Source of the DNA: Aculops lycopersici
Taxonomy: Eukaryota; Arthropoda; Arachnida; Trombidiformes; Eriophyidae
NCBI GenBank assembly: GCA_015350385.1
Contig: WNKI01000001.1
Coordinates: 8,666,130 to 8,730,129, forward strand
Direction: 5' to 3'
Length of the DNA stretch: 64,000 bases
The position numbers were made by a program, and so were the translations under genes. This document shows, one piece after another, positions 1 through 9,571 of this stretch (position 1 is its first letter; every line of letters begins with the position of its first letter). The notes under the pieces are model-generated. The model ran no database searches. It was given only the letters and a program-made list of their open reading frames with translations, and was not told the DNA's origin.

Positions 1-450
1 AGCAAACTAAATCCATCAACAACAAGTTATTCTAGACTAAACTTTTAGCTGAACACTCTTGTTTGCTTGTAAAGGAGATTACGATCAAAGGACTCGACTT
101 AAATTGTAGGTAAGTAGAGTGATAAGTGAATGTGGCCAAAAATGTTTACAGGTTATGTGGCTAGTTAAGGATAAGAACTACACCTGCGAGAAGAAGGGCG
201 AGAGAAAGGTTTAAGTAATCTATCGGTTTATTCTGTAATCCTGGACAAGCTGAGTGGCCTCCAATTATATCGGTAATTTTATAAGATTAAAACCCATTTA
301 AATCATTCTCTTATCATTTGTTCCTGATTGCATATGTTCCCTTTTGCTTTTGGAGCTAAAATTCCTATCATGCTAGCTCTCGCAACTGACTCCTTTGATT
401 GAGACTCTACTCGATTAAGACTTAAAGTGATACTTATCAAAAGTGAGTTG
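1..450. other. Intergenic, 3' flank of QSOX
   Basis: No coding region, RNA gene or repeat of note is recognisable here. It lies directly downstream of the stop codon of the minus-strand QSOX gene, so its right part is probably 3' UTR. The short open frames present have no recognisable domain. Confidence 0.5.
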
Positions 451-2700
451 TCATCTTGTCTTGTTGAGATTGAATCGTTTCCACTTGGGATTGAGCGCAA
501 GACAAACTATTGCCACAATGACGACACACGAGAGATACAAAAAGAGACATATGCTCATATCACCGGTTGAAAAAATGCTTTGTATGTTCCACTGCTCCAC
601 TGATCGGTTCATATCGGCCGAAGTGAGCCGCCTACCACTACCACTTAGATCTCTAATATCCACTACCTCGTAGTTGACTTTTCCCCGCATTCTTGATTTC
701 ATCAGTGCCAACTCGTTTGGTGTAACAATCCTTTCCGGCTTGTACAAATCAATTAGATACTCAAATAAGTTGGCCATATTCCATTGAATATCCGTATAAG
801 TCTTGCCATCCTGACCAATTTCCGCTATTTTAGTCTTATAACACGAGGCGCATTTCGATGGAGTTGGATATATAATTTCACTCAACGGCTTCCTATATTC
901 CGATGCTCTCTCATTATTTAATCGTTGATTCACCAAATTGTGAGTATTCCATAACCACAATACTGAGGAGTTTCGATAATTCAAACTTGTTGCGAGGGAT
1001 TCGGTTTCTTTCTCAAAATTTGATGAGCAAACTGTGCAACCTAAGAATTTGGTTATATAATCACGCATTGTATATAATACCAAAGTGGGCTTTGATCTAA
1101 CAGGTGCAGCTTTGGAATATTCACCTACAGTTAGAGAGTGGAATAGGGCCCACAAACTGCAGGTGTATCCTTTGCGATTTCGATCACTTTCATAGCACGT
1201 GATCCAATTCTCGCGACTATACTTTAGTCTAACTTCATCGGCTCCCGCTAGTTCCAATAGATCTCTCATCTCTTGAGCCTTGACACCATCCTTCTCGTAA
1301 CGATCGCGTCCAGTATCAAGACGAGTGCGCAAATCGATGATAAAGTTTGACACCAGCGGATCCCATTTGTCCAGTGGTAAATACTTCTTGAGTATTGTCA
1401 ACAGGTTACGAATTGTATTGAACTCAATCGGGCTCAAGTCACCCTTGATCTTTACTTCATGCGTCAACATATAGCTAATACCCTTGAGCAAGTCAATGGA
1501 GAAAATCCTCTTACTCCCAATGGGATCTTGATGGATTAGGTATTGTATTTCAAGTTCTTCATCGTGGCTATTTTTGTTACCCTCGCCCGCATTATTATTC
1601 TTATCACGATTTGGATTGCTGCTGATGTGATCACTTGTGTTTAAATTATTTGAAGAACCATGCGACCAATAAGCATCACCTAGTCCAGCTTCTTTGAGCT
1701 CAACGAAATAGTAGTGTTCAAAGAAAGTCTTGAATCTGTTATGAATAAAATCGTCACGTTCCGACTCTCGAGCTGTGGGTAATATATTCTTCTCCTCGCC
1801 TCGAACCAAGACATGCGCTTTCTTAGTATCATCGTCTAAATAGTTTGCTCTCACTAACATTGGCTGGCTCTCATCTAAAATGGTCAAGTCTTTTTCCGTT
1901 AACATCGAGCTAAGTAGTTCCTTGTTGGACAAGGAAATTCGACGTAACTCTAACCTATCGACAATGCGGTAATACTCAACGATAAGCTTTCTGCCCAAAT
2001 AAGACTTTTCAGATTCAATAACAAACATGAGATCCTGTTGACCATGGTGCTCATTGGTGGCCTCATCATGCTTAGAGTCCACTGTATAGAGGCGCTTAAA
2101 GTCCCTCAAATTGCTCACACTAACCGGTTGCATTGCCTCGATAACAGGCGGGTGTACCCGGTGGGAATTGGTCATGTTGCCTAGGTAATCAATTAGTGCC
2201 TCCTCAATGTCATCCACCGTCCACTCGATGCCTAGGCTTCTCAAATTAACTGGATCATCCTCGGCTTTATCTCTACGTGGATTTGGTGGATAGAGGTAAA
2301 TTGTTGGGTAGCCTGCAATTTTGTTATCCGAACAGGTGACCACATTCTCGTCCTTTGAACAATCCACTCCAGCAACTCGAACCACCGAGGACCAATTTGC
2401 TATGCGACTAGCTAAATCCTTGTAGATTGGCGCAAACATTTGACAGTGGCCACAGTATGAATTGTAAAACTGGACCATGTAAACGATATTCTTGCTCTCA
2501 TGAAACACCATTGACTCAAAGTTGGTTCCATTGAATCTAATGACATGATCACTATCTGAATACAAGTCTTGGCCCGAAGAGGCGGAGGTGGAGTTGGTTG
2601 ACCATGCTAATAATAATATCACGCTGATTGTTACTACACTAGTGACAGGATAAAATAATCTAATTTGTTTGTTGCTCTTACTCTCGTTGCTGGATGTCAT
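451..2700 (-). CDS. QSOX: Quiescin sulfhydryl oxidase (QSOX)
   Basis: Single-exon gene of 749 codons. QSOX enzymes put disulfides into secreted proteins and pass the electrons to oxygen through FAD, in the Golgi or outside the cell. Seen here: an N-terminal hydrophobic segment (about residues 15-33), a thioredoxin domain with the redox motif CGHC at residues 83-86, a helical linker region, then an Erv/ALR-type FAD domain with CSLWALFHSLTV, the CTVC redox pair, WLWNTHNLVNQRL and a further CASC motif. A membrane segment close to the C-terminus (MSICLFLYLSCVVIVAIVCL) is followed by a short basic tail, the usual QSOX topology. The ATG at 2700 is the first in frame and precedes the signal/anchor. 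An asparagine-rich insert lies between the two catalytic domains. The order of the CxxC motifs makes the family assignment firm; the paralogue number is not resolved. Confidence 0.93.
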   Translation of the reverse strand: MTSSNESKSNKQIRLFYPVTSVVTISVILLLAWSTNSTSASSGQDLYSDSDHVIRFNGTNFESMVFHESKNIVYMVQFYNSYCGHCQMFAPIYKDLASRIANWSSVVRVAGVDCSKDENVVTCSDNKIAGYPTIYLYPPNPRRDKAEDDPVNLRSLGIEWTVDDIEEALIDYLGNMTNSHRVHPPVIEAMQPVSVSNLRDFKRLYTVDSKHDEATNEHHGQQDLMFVIESEKSYLGRKLIVEYYRIVDRLELRRISLSNKELLSSMLTEKDLTILDESQPMLVRANYLDDDTKKAHVLVRGEEKNILPTARESERDDFIHNRFKTFFEHYYFVELKEAGLGDAYWSHGSSNNLNTSDHISSNPNRDKNNNAGEGNKNSHDEELEIQYLIHQDPIGSKRIFSIDLLKGISYMLTHEVKIKGDLSPIEFNTIRNLLTILKKYLPLDKWDPLVSNFIIDLRTRLDTGRDRYEKDGVKAQEMRDLLELAGADEVRLKYSRENWITCYESDRNRKGYTCSLWALFHSLTVGEYSKAAPVRSKPTLVLYTMRDYITKFLGCTVCSSNFEKETESLATSLNYRNSSVLWLWNTHNLVNQRLNNERASEYRKPLSEIIYPTPSKCASCYKTKIAEIGQDGKTYTDIQWNMANLFEYLIDLYKPERIVTPNELALMKSRMRGKVNYEVVDIRDLSGSGRRLTSADMNRSVEQWNIQSIFSTGDMSICLFLYLSCVVIVAIVCLALNPKWKRFNLNKTR

Positions 2701-2756
2701 CTTGAGTTATGGTTTCTTGATACTAGATCATAGAACATTTCACTAAACCGACAATT

Positions 2757-2835
2757 CATAATATATATATATATAAATATTATTATATATTATATATTAT
2801 ATAAATATTTATATATATATATATAATTTATTTAT
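2757..2835. repeat. AT-rich microsatellite tract
   Basis: About 80 bp composed almost only of alternating TA and ATT units, just upstream of the QSOX start codon. It is low-complexity sequence; a role in the QSOX promoter is possible but not shown. Confidence 0.75.
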
Positions 2836-2898
2836 GTTTTATGTTTAGATGTAATTCACTAATGTCGGCCAACAGAACATAATGTGTAATTGAAGCTT

Positions 2899-3114
2899 AT
2901 GAAAGTAGATTTCGACAACTTTCCAAATATTTATGGTTTGATATCGCTACTTGCTATACTATTGTTCTTGATTCTCTGCTTGTGGTCTAATTTTTTCAAT
3001 AAAATTAAAATCTCACTGCTGGAGTTGGGTGACCGAGAATATTCCGGTTATCTTTTTAATCACTTGGTCTCGTGGCGAGTACAATTACTAAAATTTGCAG
3101 TAACCTGGTGCTAG
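2899..3114 (+). CDS. Possible small single-pass membrane protein
   Basis: An ATG at 2899 opens 71 codons ending in TAG. The peptide has a short acidic N-terminus, one strong hydrophobic segment (GLISLLAILLFLILCLW, about residues 14-30) and a mixed tail. It sits divergently upstream of QSOX. No family is recognised and the region is AT-rich, where chance hydrophobic frames are common, so this may not be a gene. Transcript evidence would decide. Confidence 0.22.
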   Translation: MKVDFDNFPNIYGLISLLAILLFLILCLWSNFFNKIKISLLELGDREYSGYLFNHLVSWRVQLLKFAVTWC

Positions 3115-3376
3115 TTGCTAGTTAATAGGTGAGAGGATAACAGGATACTTTGGTTGTTGTTTTTGAATCAAATCTAAAAATCGTAGTCTTCCAGTCTCCT
3201 TTTCTCTGTCTCTCTTTCTGATAGTTGATGAATTCTATTACTGTGTATGAGCGAGCGTAGCACCGGGAGACAAAGTCAAGTGCGGAGTTCTAGTTAGCGA
3301 CTCGACTCCTGTTTGTGTGTGTCTATGCTGCAAAACGCAATGGACAAAATCTCAGCAACCGAACGGGTAGTGACAG

Positions 3377-3490
3377 TAGTGTTGTGGGTCAGGCATGCCT
3401 TAAGGCCCTTGAGTTAGAGCATTTTTCCTGTGCCGCCAATTTCATCCTCTGTGCAAAGGTGCCTTAAGGTATGCCTGATCCACAACACTA
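3377..3490. mobile_element. MITE-like element, short copy
   Basis: A 114-bp unit with near-perfect terminal inverted repeats: the left end reads TAGTGTTGTGGGTCAGGCAT and the right end is its complement with few mismatches (...CCACAACACTA). The TA at each end could be a Tc1/mariner-type target duplication. It has no coding capacity. A related, longer copy lies at 40849-41275, which supports a dispersed family. Confidence 0.7.
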
Positions 3491-3818
3491 GGTGACAACT
3501 GTCAATAGGAAGCCTATTAAATAGACGTGACGCACTGCCGACGACTTTTACCGAGTTCTTCATATCACAAAAACGCTTCCGTATTACATTTACTTCATCC
3601 CTACCAGCAAGCAAAAAACAGAAATTCGAAGCGAGAAAATAATTAAAGGGCGGGGGAAAATTCCACTATAATTTTTCGATTCATTTATACGGTGAAAAAA
3701 GTATACAAACAGCTCAGCCGTAATGTGCCGAGCTATTTACTTTTGGAGGCTCCGAGATGGCAGCCGAGCCGCCAAACACCGAGCTTTCAATTCGGACGAG
3801 TTCTCAAAATGCCATAGC

Positions 3819-3833
3819 TCAGCTTACATCTCT

Positions 3834-3870
<37 letters not shown>

Positions 3871-4874
3871 GTAGCTGCCGAGGCGTTAACAATATCCTTG
3901 TTGATAAATTTCTTCACCCTTTCAAGGTATTCTCTGAATAACTCAATATCATTGTGGCCGGCGCCCTCGACCCAAAGGGGCGAGACAGGATTTCGACAGA
4001 GCGAATGTATCGCTTGTCCATGTGATATGTCGATGACCTCGTCCTCGGTTCCGTGGATCACGAGCACAGGTGAGTTGATCTTTGGTACTTTGTCTATGTT
4101 TGGAAAGGCGTCAAAGAACCAGGTTCGCCGGGTGTTTGGAAATGCCAACCTCAGACCGCTGGTCAGAGGCGAGTGGAGTACGATGCCTGCAAAATCGTAT
4201 TTGGAAGCCAGGTCAACAGTTGGTACAGTGCCGATACTTTGACCATAGAGAATAACTTGATTTGCTTGTAAATTATACCTACGCCTCAATTCTGTCCAAG
4301 CGGTCTCAATATTTGTATACAGACTCTTCTCCGAGGCCTTCCCGGTGCTAAGCCCGTAACCTGAATAATCGTAACCGAAGACGTTGCAATGGATTTTGTT
4401 GCCGAGTCCCAAATAGAAACTAGACATGAGTCCTAAATCGGCGGCGTTTCCGTGGCTGAATAGAATTGTATACTTTGGATTGTTTGTGGCCTTCACATAC
4501 ATGCAAGCAATTCGTTCATTCCTTCCTTGTTGGGCGTAAAATACTTCAAAGTTATCTAGATCACTATCTGAGAATTGCCACTCTGCTCTATCATTCAATT
4601 TGAGCTTATATTTGGATGACGTGGAAGTTTGCGATGCTGATGAGGTGGACATCTTTGCATCATTATTTTGTATGCTTCTTGTTGTTTGGCTATTACTATT
4701 TAAATTAGTTTGATTGGCATTCATTGTGTTGTTTTGGGATTCTGGGGTTGAGTTCCCGTCTGAGGTTGTGGTGTTCGATGGCTGTTCCAACATGGAATAA
4801 GTTGGCTCCGGTGGCGAGAATGCCAATTTTGATACAATTGTCGATGGACATGGTGGACAGAGTAGCGACAACAT
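3819..4874 (-). CDS. ABHD17: ABHD17-type depalmitoylase (alpha/beta hydrolase)
   Basis: Single-exon gene, 351 codons. ABHD17 proteins are membrane-bound serine hydrolases that remove palmitate from proteins such as Ras. The N-terminus (LCPPCPSTIVSKLAFSPPEP) matches the family's Cys-rich palmitoylated leader, but only Cys6 and Cys9 are present. After a Ser/Thr/Asn-rich insert (about 30-88) comes the hydrolase core: HGNAADLG (oxyanion region), GYDYSGYG, nucleophile elbow GQSIGT with Ser213, the acid Asp278 in HGTEDEVID, and His307 in GAGHND. The C-terminus ends in a run of about 16 alanines encoded by a pure GCT/CAG-type repeat (3834-3869), followed by RDVS. The catalytic triad is intact, so the enzyme should be active. 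Confidence 0.93.
3834..3869. repeat. CAG/GCT trinucleotide repeat inside ABHD17
   Basis: An uninterrupted run of about 12 trinucleotide units at the 3' end of the ABHD17 coding region, read on the minus strand as poly-alanine. Length polymorphism would be expected. Confidence 0.9.
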
Positions 4875-5221
4875 TGCTACTAATTATATTATCTGCGTGT
4901 CTGGCTCTAAATTTGTTTGTGAGTCACAACTTTAATTTTGTTATCGGTTATCAAGTTCATGTATTAGTGTAATAACTAGCCGGGTACCTACTTTCAAGCC
5001 AGCGAATGCCGCTTGCAGTTAATATACGATTATTCGGCCTTTGAATGAATCTTTTTCGAGCTTCGACCGGTGCCTGTCGCGTAACTCGCCTGGTTCCACG
5101 ATTTTATCGGCTGATACTTGTGTCACCACTTGTCCGTCCTAAGCAGCGATAGACTGTGAGCAACCGGTTGAAAATTCGGACAAACTCACTCGTGACACCA
5201 GAATTTTTGAGTATTGATGAT

Positions 5222-5264
<43 letters not shown>

Positions 5265-7577
5265 GATGCTTGCTTTGATCGTTGGGCAATAGGAGGCACA
5301 CAAGAGCATTGAATAGGAAATTGACTGAGTGAGAGAATGCATTATGAAATCTCAGTTAGAAACGCAAGCACGCAACTTCTGTGTGTGAGCGAGAGACTGA
5401 GAGGGATAGAGAAATAGCACTGGCCAGTTGCCGTGTTGGTGCAGTTTTACCATACTAAAGTAAAATTTGTCGCATCGACTTGGGTGGAAAAAATATTTGA
5501 CCGCGGCAAGCTAGCTTGTGGCGCACAGCGCACCTTAACCCGCCAATAAGAGGAAATCTAATTATATTTTGTGTATATGTGTTTATGGGTTTCTTAAGTC
5601 TTCTACCCTCAAATCGTTGGCCACAAGTATTACAAAAATATCACGTTTCAAAATAAATCATCGAACTCTCCTCTCACATCTACCTTTACCTCTCATGCGC
5701 GTCGCGACTTGTAATCAAGCCGGCAAGCTAATTTAACTGCCGCTTTTTGCCCCTCGTTCCCGTGTGTGTGTGGCGCGAAATGCAAACACAAACTGCAAAT
5801 CGATCGTCCCAAAGGCTCGTGGACAATACCAATCCCAAGTCATGTGGCTATCACTAGGCAGTAGGCGACTGTATTCATAACCTCTATTGATTCGCCATTG
5901 TTGCGCCGAAGACATAGAGACTCGAGGGACGAAAGAGACTCCGATAGATTTTAATCAGTTTGTTGTATCGCTAATTACTGGCAAGAGTAGCACCGCTGCT
6001 GCTTGTCGTACCACGAGCCCGCCAACAGGATAGTCAATGAGTTTGTTTTGTCTTAGTTGATAGAGTGCCGTTTGTGTTTTATCACAACGGCGAGCTTACA
6101 ACAGTCGTGGCCACAGCTGCAGCCACAAAGAAGCTGTATATACTGCTCACTTGCTCACTTAAAAGCAATACTAGACACCTATTGCGTAATTTCCAACTTG
6201 TTCTGGCGCGTGCGCCATCGATCAAGATTTAGTCAAATATCGACCATTACAATCACAAAAAGACGCGAGGTAATCGTCATATTGCATAACATAATTGAAC
6301 TCAACCTCAAGTCGTGCGTCTTCTCTCTTTCTCTTCCCCATCCGCCAACTCATCAGGCGACAAACAAACTCCACGAACCGTGGCGCCAATTGTCATCATA
6401 TCAATGGTTGGCACATAGCGAGTATAGATGTTCCATTGTGGAGTAGCGCAATTGGAGTGGTGTATCGGAAGAATACATGCAAGACGATGCAAAACAAACG
6501 ATGCGACTCTTTTCGCGTTTGCGGTTCAACAATCTGCGAGGCTCAGTTGTAGTTGGGGAGTTGATTCCCAGGAAAGCAGCAAAAAGGTATAATAGTGAGG
6601 GCAGAAGTTAGGTAAAGAGAAGGAGTGATAGAAAGTTGGAGCAAATATCAATCAAGTTAGCGGAGAGCGAAGTTTAACTTTTAACGCGAGGCGCGCGCAA
6701 GCGTATAGCGACCGCTCGCCAGCTTCGACTCGCTAGAGGGAAAACTCCAAGTTGCCTCGTACAAACTAGAGCTGTTGCTCTTTCTTCCTTTGCCTCCTCT
6801 GCTTCTTCTCTGGTCCTCATAAGCATAATGCCTCCCGTCGCGACTCGCGAGCGTTTGAGGTGGAGCTCGTGAATCGCAAACTTACTGACTGACTACTGAG
6901 CGGCCGGGTCATGTGCGCGCTAGGTCCTAGTCGCCCAGCGCGTGGATTGAATTGAAGCCAAGAAGCGAGAGGAGGAACCAAGTTCAAGTTGGACTGTTGC
7001 TTTGCTGTTGTTGCTGCTAGAGTTTTAGCTAAAGTAAGTAAATTGGCACTGGCCACAACAACAACAACAACAACACAAAAGCAACAACAAGAACAAGAAC
7101 AACAGTAAAGGAATTGGCAGCGCAGCTACTGATGTTGCTGCTTTTCTCGCAAGATCGTCGCTAGGCGCCAGCAACTTCTACAGAGTTCCCCAGGCGTGCG
7201 AGTCCATAGAGTCGAGTTGCAGCAACAAGGGGGCTAGGGTTTTGCATTTTGCACTCGCGGATAGAAGAGAAAGAGAGATGCAAAATATAACTAACAACAA
7301 CAACAACGACAACAAGAACCAAGTTTAAAAGCTAAAACTTACTTTCTCCATTTGTCTCGTACTTTGTAGCTTTGTAATTTGTGTTTGACTGATACCTGAT
7401 ACCAGTTACCAGAAAAGCGATACAGGTTATTAGAAACATAGACTCGGGTGATAGAAAGTGATATTAAAAAGTAAAACACAAACACGGAATCGAAATCGGA
7501 AATCACACACATCACATCAATAACAGTACCAATAAAAAGACATTGCCGCAACACAACATAGCAAGCAAACATTTTGA
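4875..7577. other. Intergenic between ABHD17 and the ankyrin/SOCS gene
   Basis: 2.7 kb with no recognisable coding region. It holds the upstream region of ABHD17 (-), a TAA microsatellite (5224-5263), CAA/AAC-rich stretches around 7050-7110 and 7290-7320, and the upstream region of the plus-strand ankyrin gene. Frames here are short and show no domain. Confidence 0.5.
5224..5263. repeat. (TAA)n microsatellite
   Basis: About 13 uninterrupted TAA units in intergenic DNA upstream of ABHD17. Confidence 0.9.
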
Positions 7578-9245
7578 ATGGCCAAGTACACAGATTCGCA
7601 GCATTCAGCCTCGACCACCTCCGACTCGGACGCTGCCCAGCAGAGCAACAAGCGAAAGATCCAAAGTCAACAGGAGCAATACCACCAATTGCAACGGGAT
7701 TTGGCCGATGCCATTACTCGTCTTGCCTCGCTAGATGACATTCGCATTCTACTGGCCTGCGGTGCTCGTGTTGATGGGCCCGTGACCCAGGGTTTGCATC
7801 CCATTCACTATGCGGCCTACCAGAATTTTGTGCCTGCTGTCAGGCTGCTCACTTTGCGCGGCTGCGACATCAATGCCATGGACGACAATGGATACACCTC
7901 TGTCCATTTGAGCGCCGAGCGAGGCTTCTACGAGTTGCTTGAATTTCTCATCAGATCTGGAGCCAGAACAAACTTTACAGACTCACGTTGGCATGGAAAT
8001 CCCAGTTGTCTCGTGGAGGAACCCCTAAGTTTGGCGCTGAAGAGGGATCATTTGGATTGTGCTGAATTGTTGCTTAGGAATGGAGCGAATCCAAATGCGA
8101 GATATTTTATGGGCAGCGAGATTAATTTGATCAGCGTTTTAAAGGTTTCCTGCATTAAGCTGCTCCTGGAGTATGGGGCGAATCCCAATTCTCGCGATCG
8201 CTCAGGTATGACGCCGCTAATGAAGGCAGCTCGCCATCCGCACGGTTACGCAACCGTCAAGCTGTTGATTGAACATGGAGCTGATGTCAACGATATCACA
8301 GGCGACTTGCAAGATTTTCGTACAGTCTTACACTTTTCAATATTCAGCGGTAACATCGATATCATTCGCCTCCTTCTCACCAGTGGCGCCAGGTATCCGA
8401 ATTTAAATTTTGAAAAACCAAGCCCAATGGACATTGCAATTATCAGCGGGCGACCGGATATTGCCCGGCTATTGATTGAATTTGGCGCCGATGTCAACTC
8501 AGGATCCAACACAACCATTGGCCAGCCGCTTCAAACCGTTCTAACTCAAGGGATAGAAAATAAGCGAGAGATTGTAAAGCTTTTGTTGGATTGCGGCGCC
8601 GATCCAAACTCACCTGTTACTTCAATTCGAAACACTGGACCCCCTCTGGCAGATTACCTTATTTCAGTGAGATCTTGCGCTTGCATTGGACCCTCGGCTC
8701 CAATTCCCCACTCCTCGTTGGTCTATTCGGGTCCAGATCTCGAGATGGTTCGCCTGTTACTCATGTACGGCGCTAGGGTTGTTCTCAAAACTCCCACCCA
8801 AAATAGATGTGGTTTAGTCAGGACGCTCGAGAAGATTCAAGAGGAATTGAGTTTAGATTTATTATACCTACTTATAGATGCCGCCGAGGAGATTGATTGG
8901 TTTATGATGGCCAAAGTTATATATGCCTGCCTACGGCATACCAATAGAACCCGAGCTAACGAACTCTTTGATCCCTCAGTCGCGGCCGACGTGACACCTG
9001 AACGATTGCGCTTGATTTTGGCCGACCAATCGGCACACCATAATGGAATTTCAGAGGATTTAATTAGATTGATGAATAGGGGCAAGGGCTCCTCCTCGGT
9101 GTTGACTTTGAAGCAGATGATGCGATTGAAAGTTAGAAAACACCTAACGGATACATTGAATCTCAAGGGTCGCCATTTGATTGATCGCATTACTCGCCTA
9201 CCAGTTCCATTTATACTCAAGAAGTATCTCCTGTTTCAAAGTTAA
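7578..9245 (+). CDS. Ankyrin repeat and SOCS box protein (ASB-like)
   Basis: Single-exon gene, 555 codons. ASB proteins are substrate adaptors of Cullin5 ubiquitin ligases: ankyrin repeats bind the target and the SOCS box recruits Elongin B/C and Cullin5. About eight ankyrin repeats are visible from about residue 50 to 345 (for example GCDINAMDDNGYTSVHLSAE, LLRNGANPNAR, LLEYGANPNSRDRSGMTPLM, LLIEHGADVND, LLIEFGADVNS, LLLDCGADPNS). A helical linker follows, then a C-terminal SOCS-box-like segment (LKVRKHL...RHLIDRITRLPVPFILKKYL, about 515-552). The ATG at 7578 is preceded by a CA-rich leader. The gene faces the SLC10-type carrier, with 326 bp between the stops. Which ASB subfamily it belongs to is not resolved. 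Confidence 0.85.
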   Translation: MAKYTDSQHSASTTSDSDAAQQSNKRKIQSQQEQYHQLQRDLADAITRLASLDDIRILLACGARVDGPVTQGLHPIHYAAYQNFVPAVRLLTLRGCDINAMDDNGYTSVHLSAERGFYELLEFLIRSGARTNFTDSRWHGNPSCLVEEPLSLALKRDHLDCAELLLRNGANPNARYFMGSEINLISVLKVSCIKLLLEYGANPNSRDRSGMTPLMKAARHPHGYATVKLLIEHGADVNDITGDLQDFRTVLHFSIFSGNIDIIRLLLTSGARYPNLNFEKPSPMDIAIISGRPDIARLLIEFGADVNSGSNTTIGQPLQTVLTQGIENKREIVKLLLDCGADPNSPVTSIRNTGPPLADYLISVRSCACIGPSAPIPHSSLVYSGPDLEMVRLLLMYGARVVLKTPTQNRCGLVRTLEKIQEELSLDLLYLLIDAAEEIDWFMMAKVIYACLRHTNRTRANELFDPSVAADVTPERLRLILADQSAHHNGISEDLIRLMNRGKGSSSVLTLKQMMRLKVRKHLTDTLNLKGRHLIDRITRLPVPFILKKYLLFQS

Positions 9246-9571
9246 CCTCTGAGTTCTACACACACATACATAAATATATATATCTATACAATTCAAAGTA
9301 ACACTCAATTCATTAATTAACAAAACAATTAATGTTATTTCTCTCTACAACAGGCCAGAAGAACCCGAAACCACCAACAAAGACAAGTAAATTTAAAGCA
9401 AGAAAAGAACAACGAATTGGAAATAATAAATACCAGACTGTGATGAGACACAAGGCACTTGTTTGATTCGACTTGATTTGGTTAGATTAGATTTTGTTTT
9501 GTTTAAAAGATTGTAAAGATTATTATGATCATTATTGATATTATTCATCGATTTGAGTTCATAGTCGAATC
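9246..9571. other. Convergent 3' flanks
   Basis: Short AT-rich spacer between two convergent genes. It should contain both 3' UTRs. One canonical polyadenylation hexamer for the plus-strand gene is at 9425-9430. No gene is seen. Confidence 0.6.
9425..9430 (+). terminator. Poly(A) signal of the ankyrin/SOCS gene
   Basis: AATAAA hexamer 180 nt downstream of the stop codon at 9245, in AT-rich 3' flank. Confidence 0.45.

Larger units (their letters stand above)
2701..3818. other. Intergenic between QSOX and ABHD17
   Basis: Holds an AT-rich tract (about 2757-2835), a short open frame with one membrane segment (2899-3114, listed separately) and a MITE-like inverted-repeat element (3377-3490, listed separately). 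Nothing else is recognised. Confidence 0.5.
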
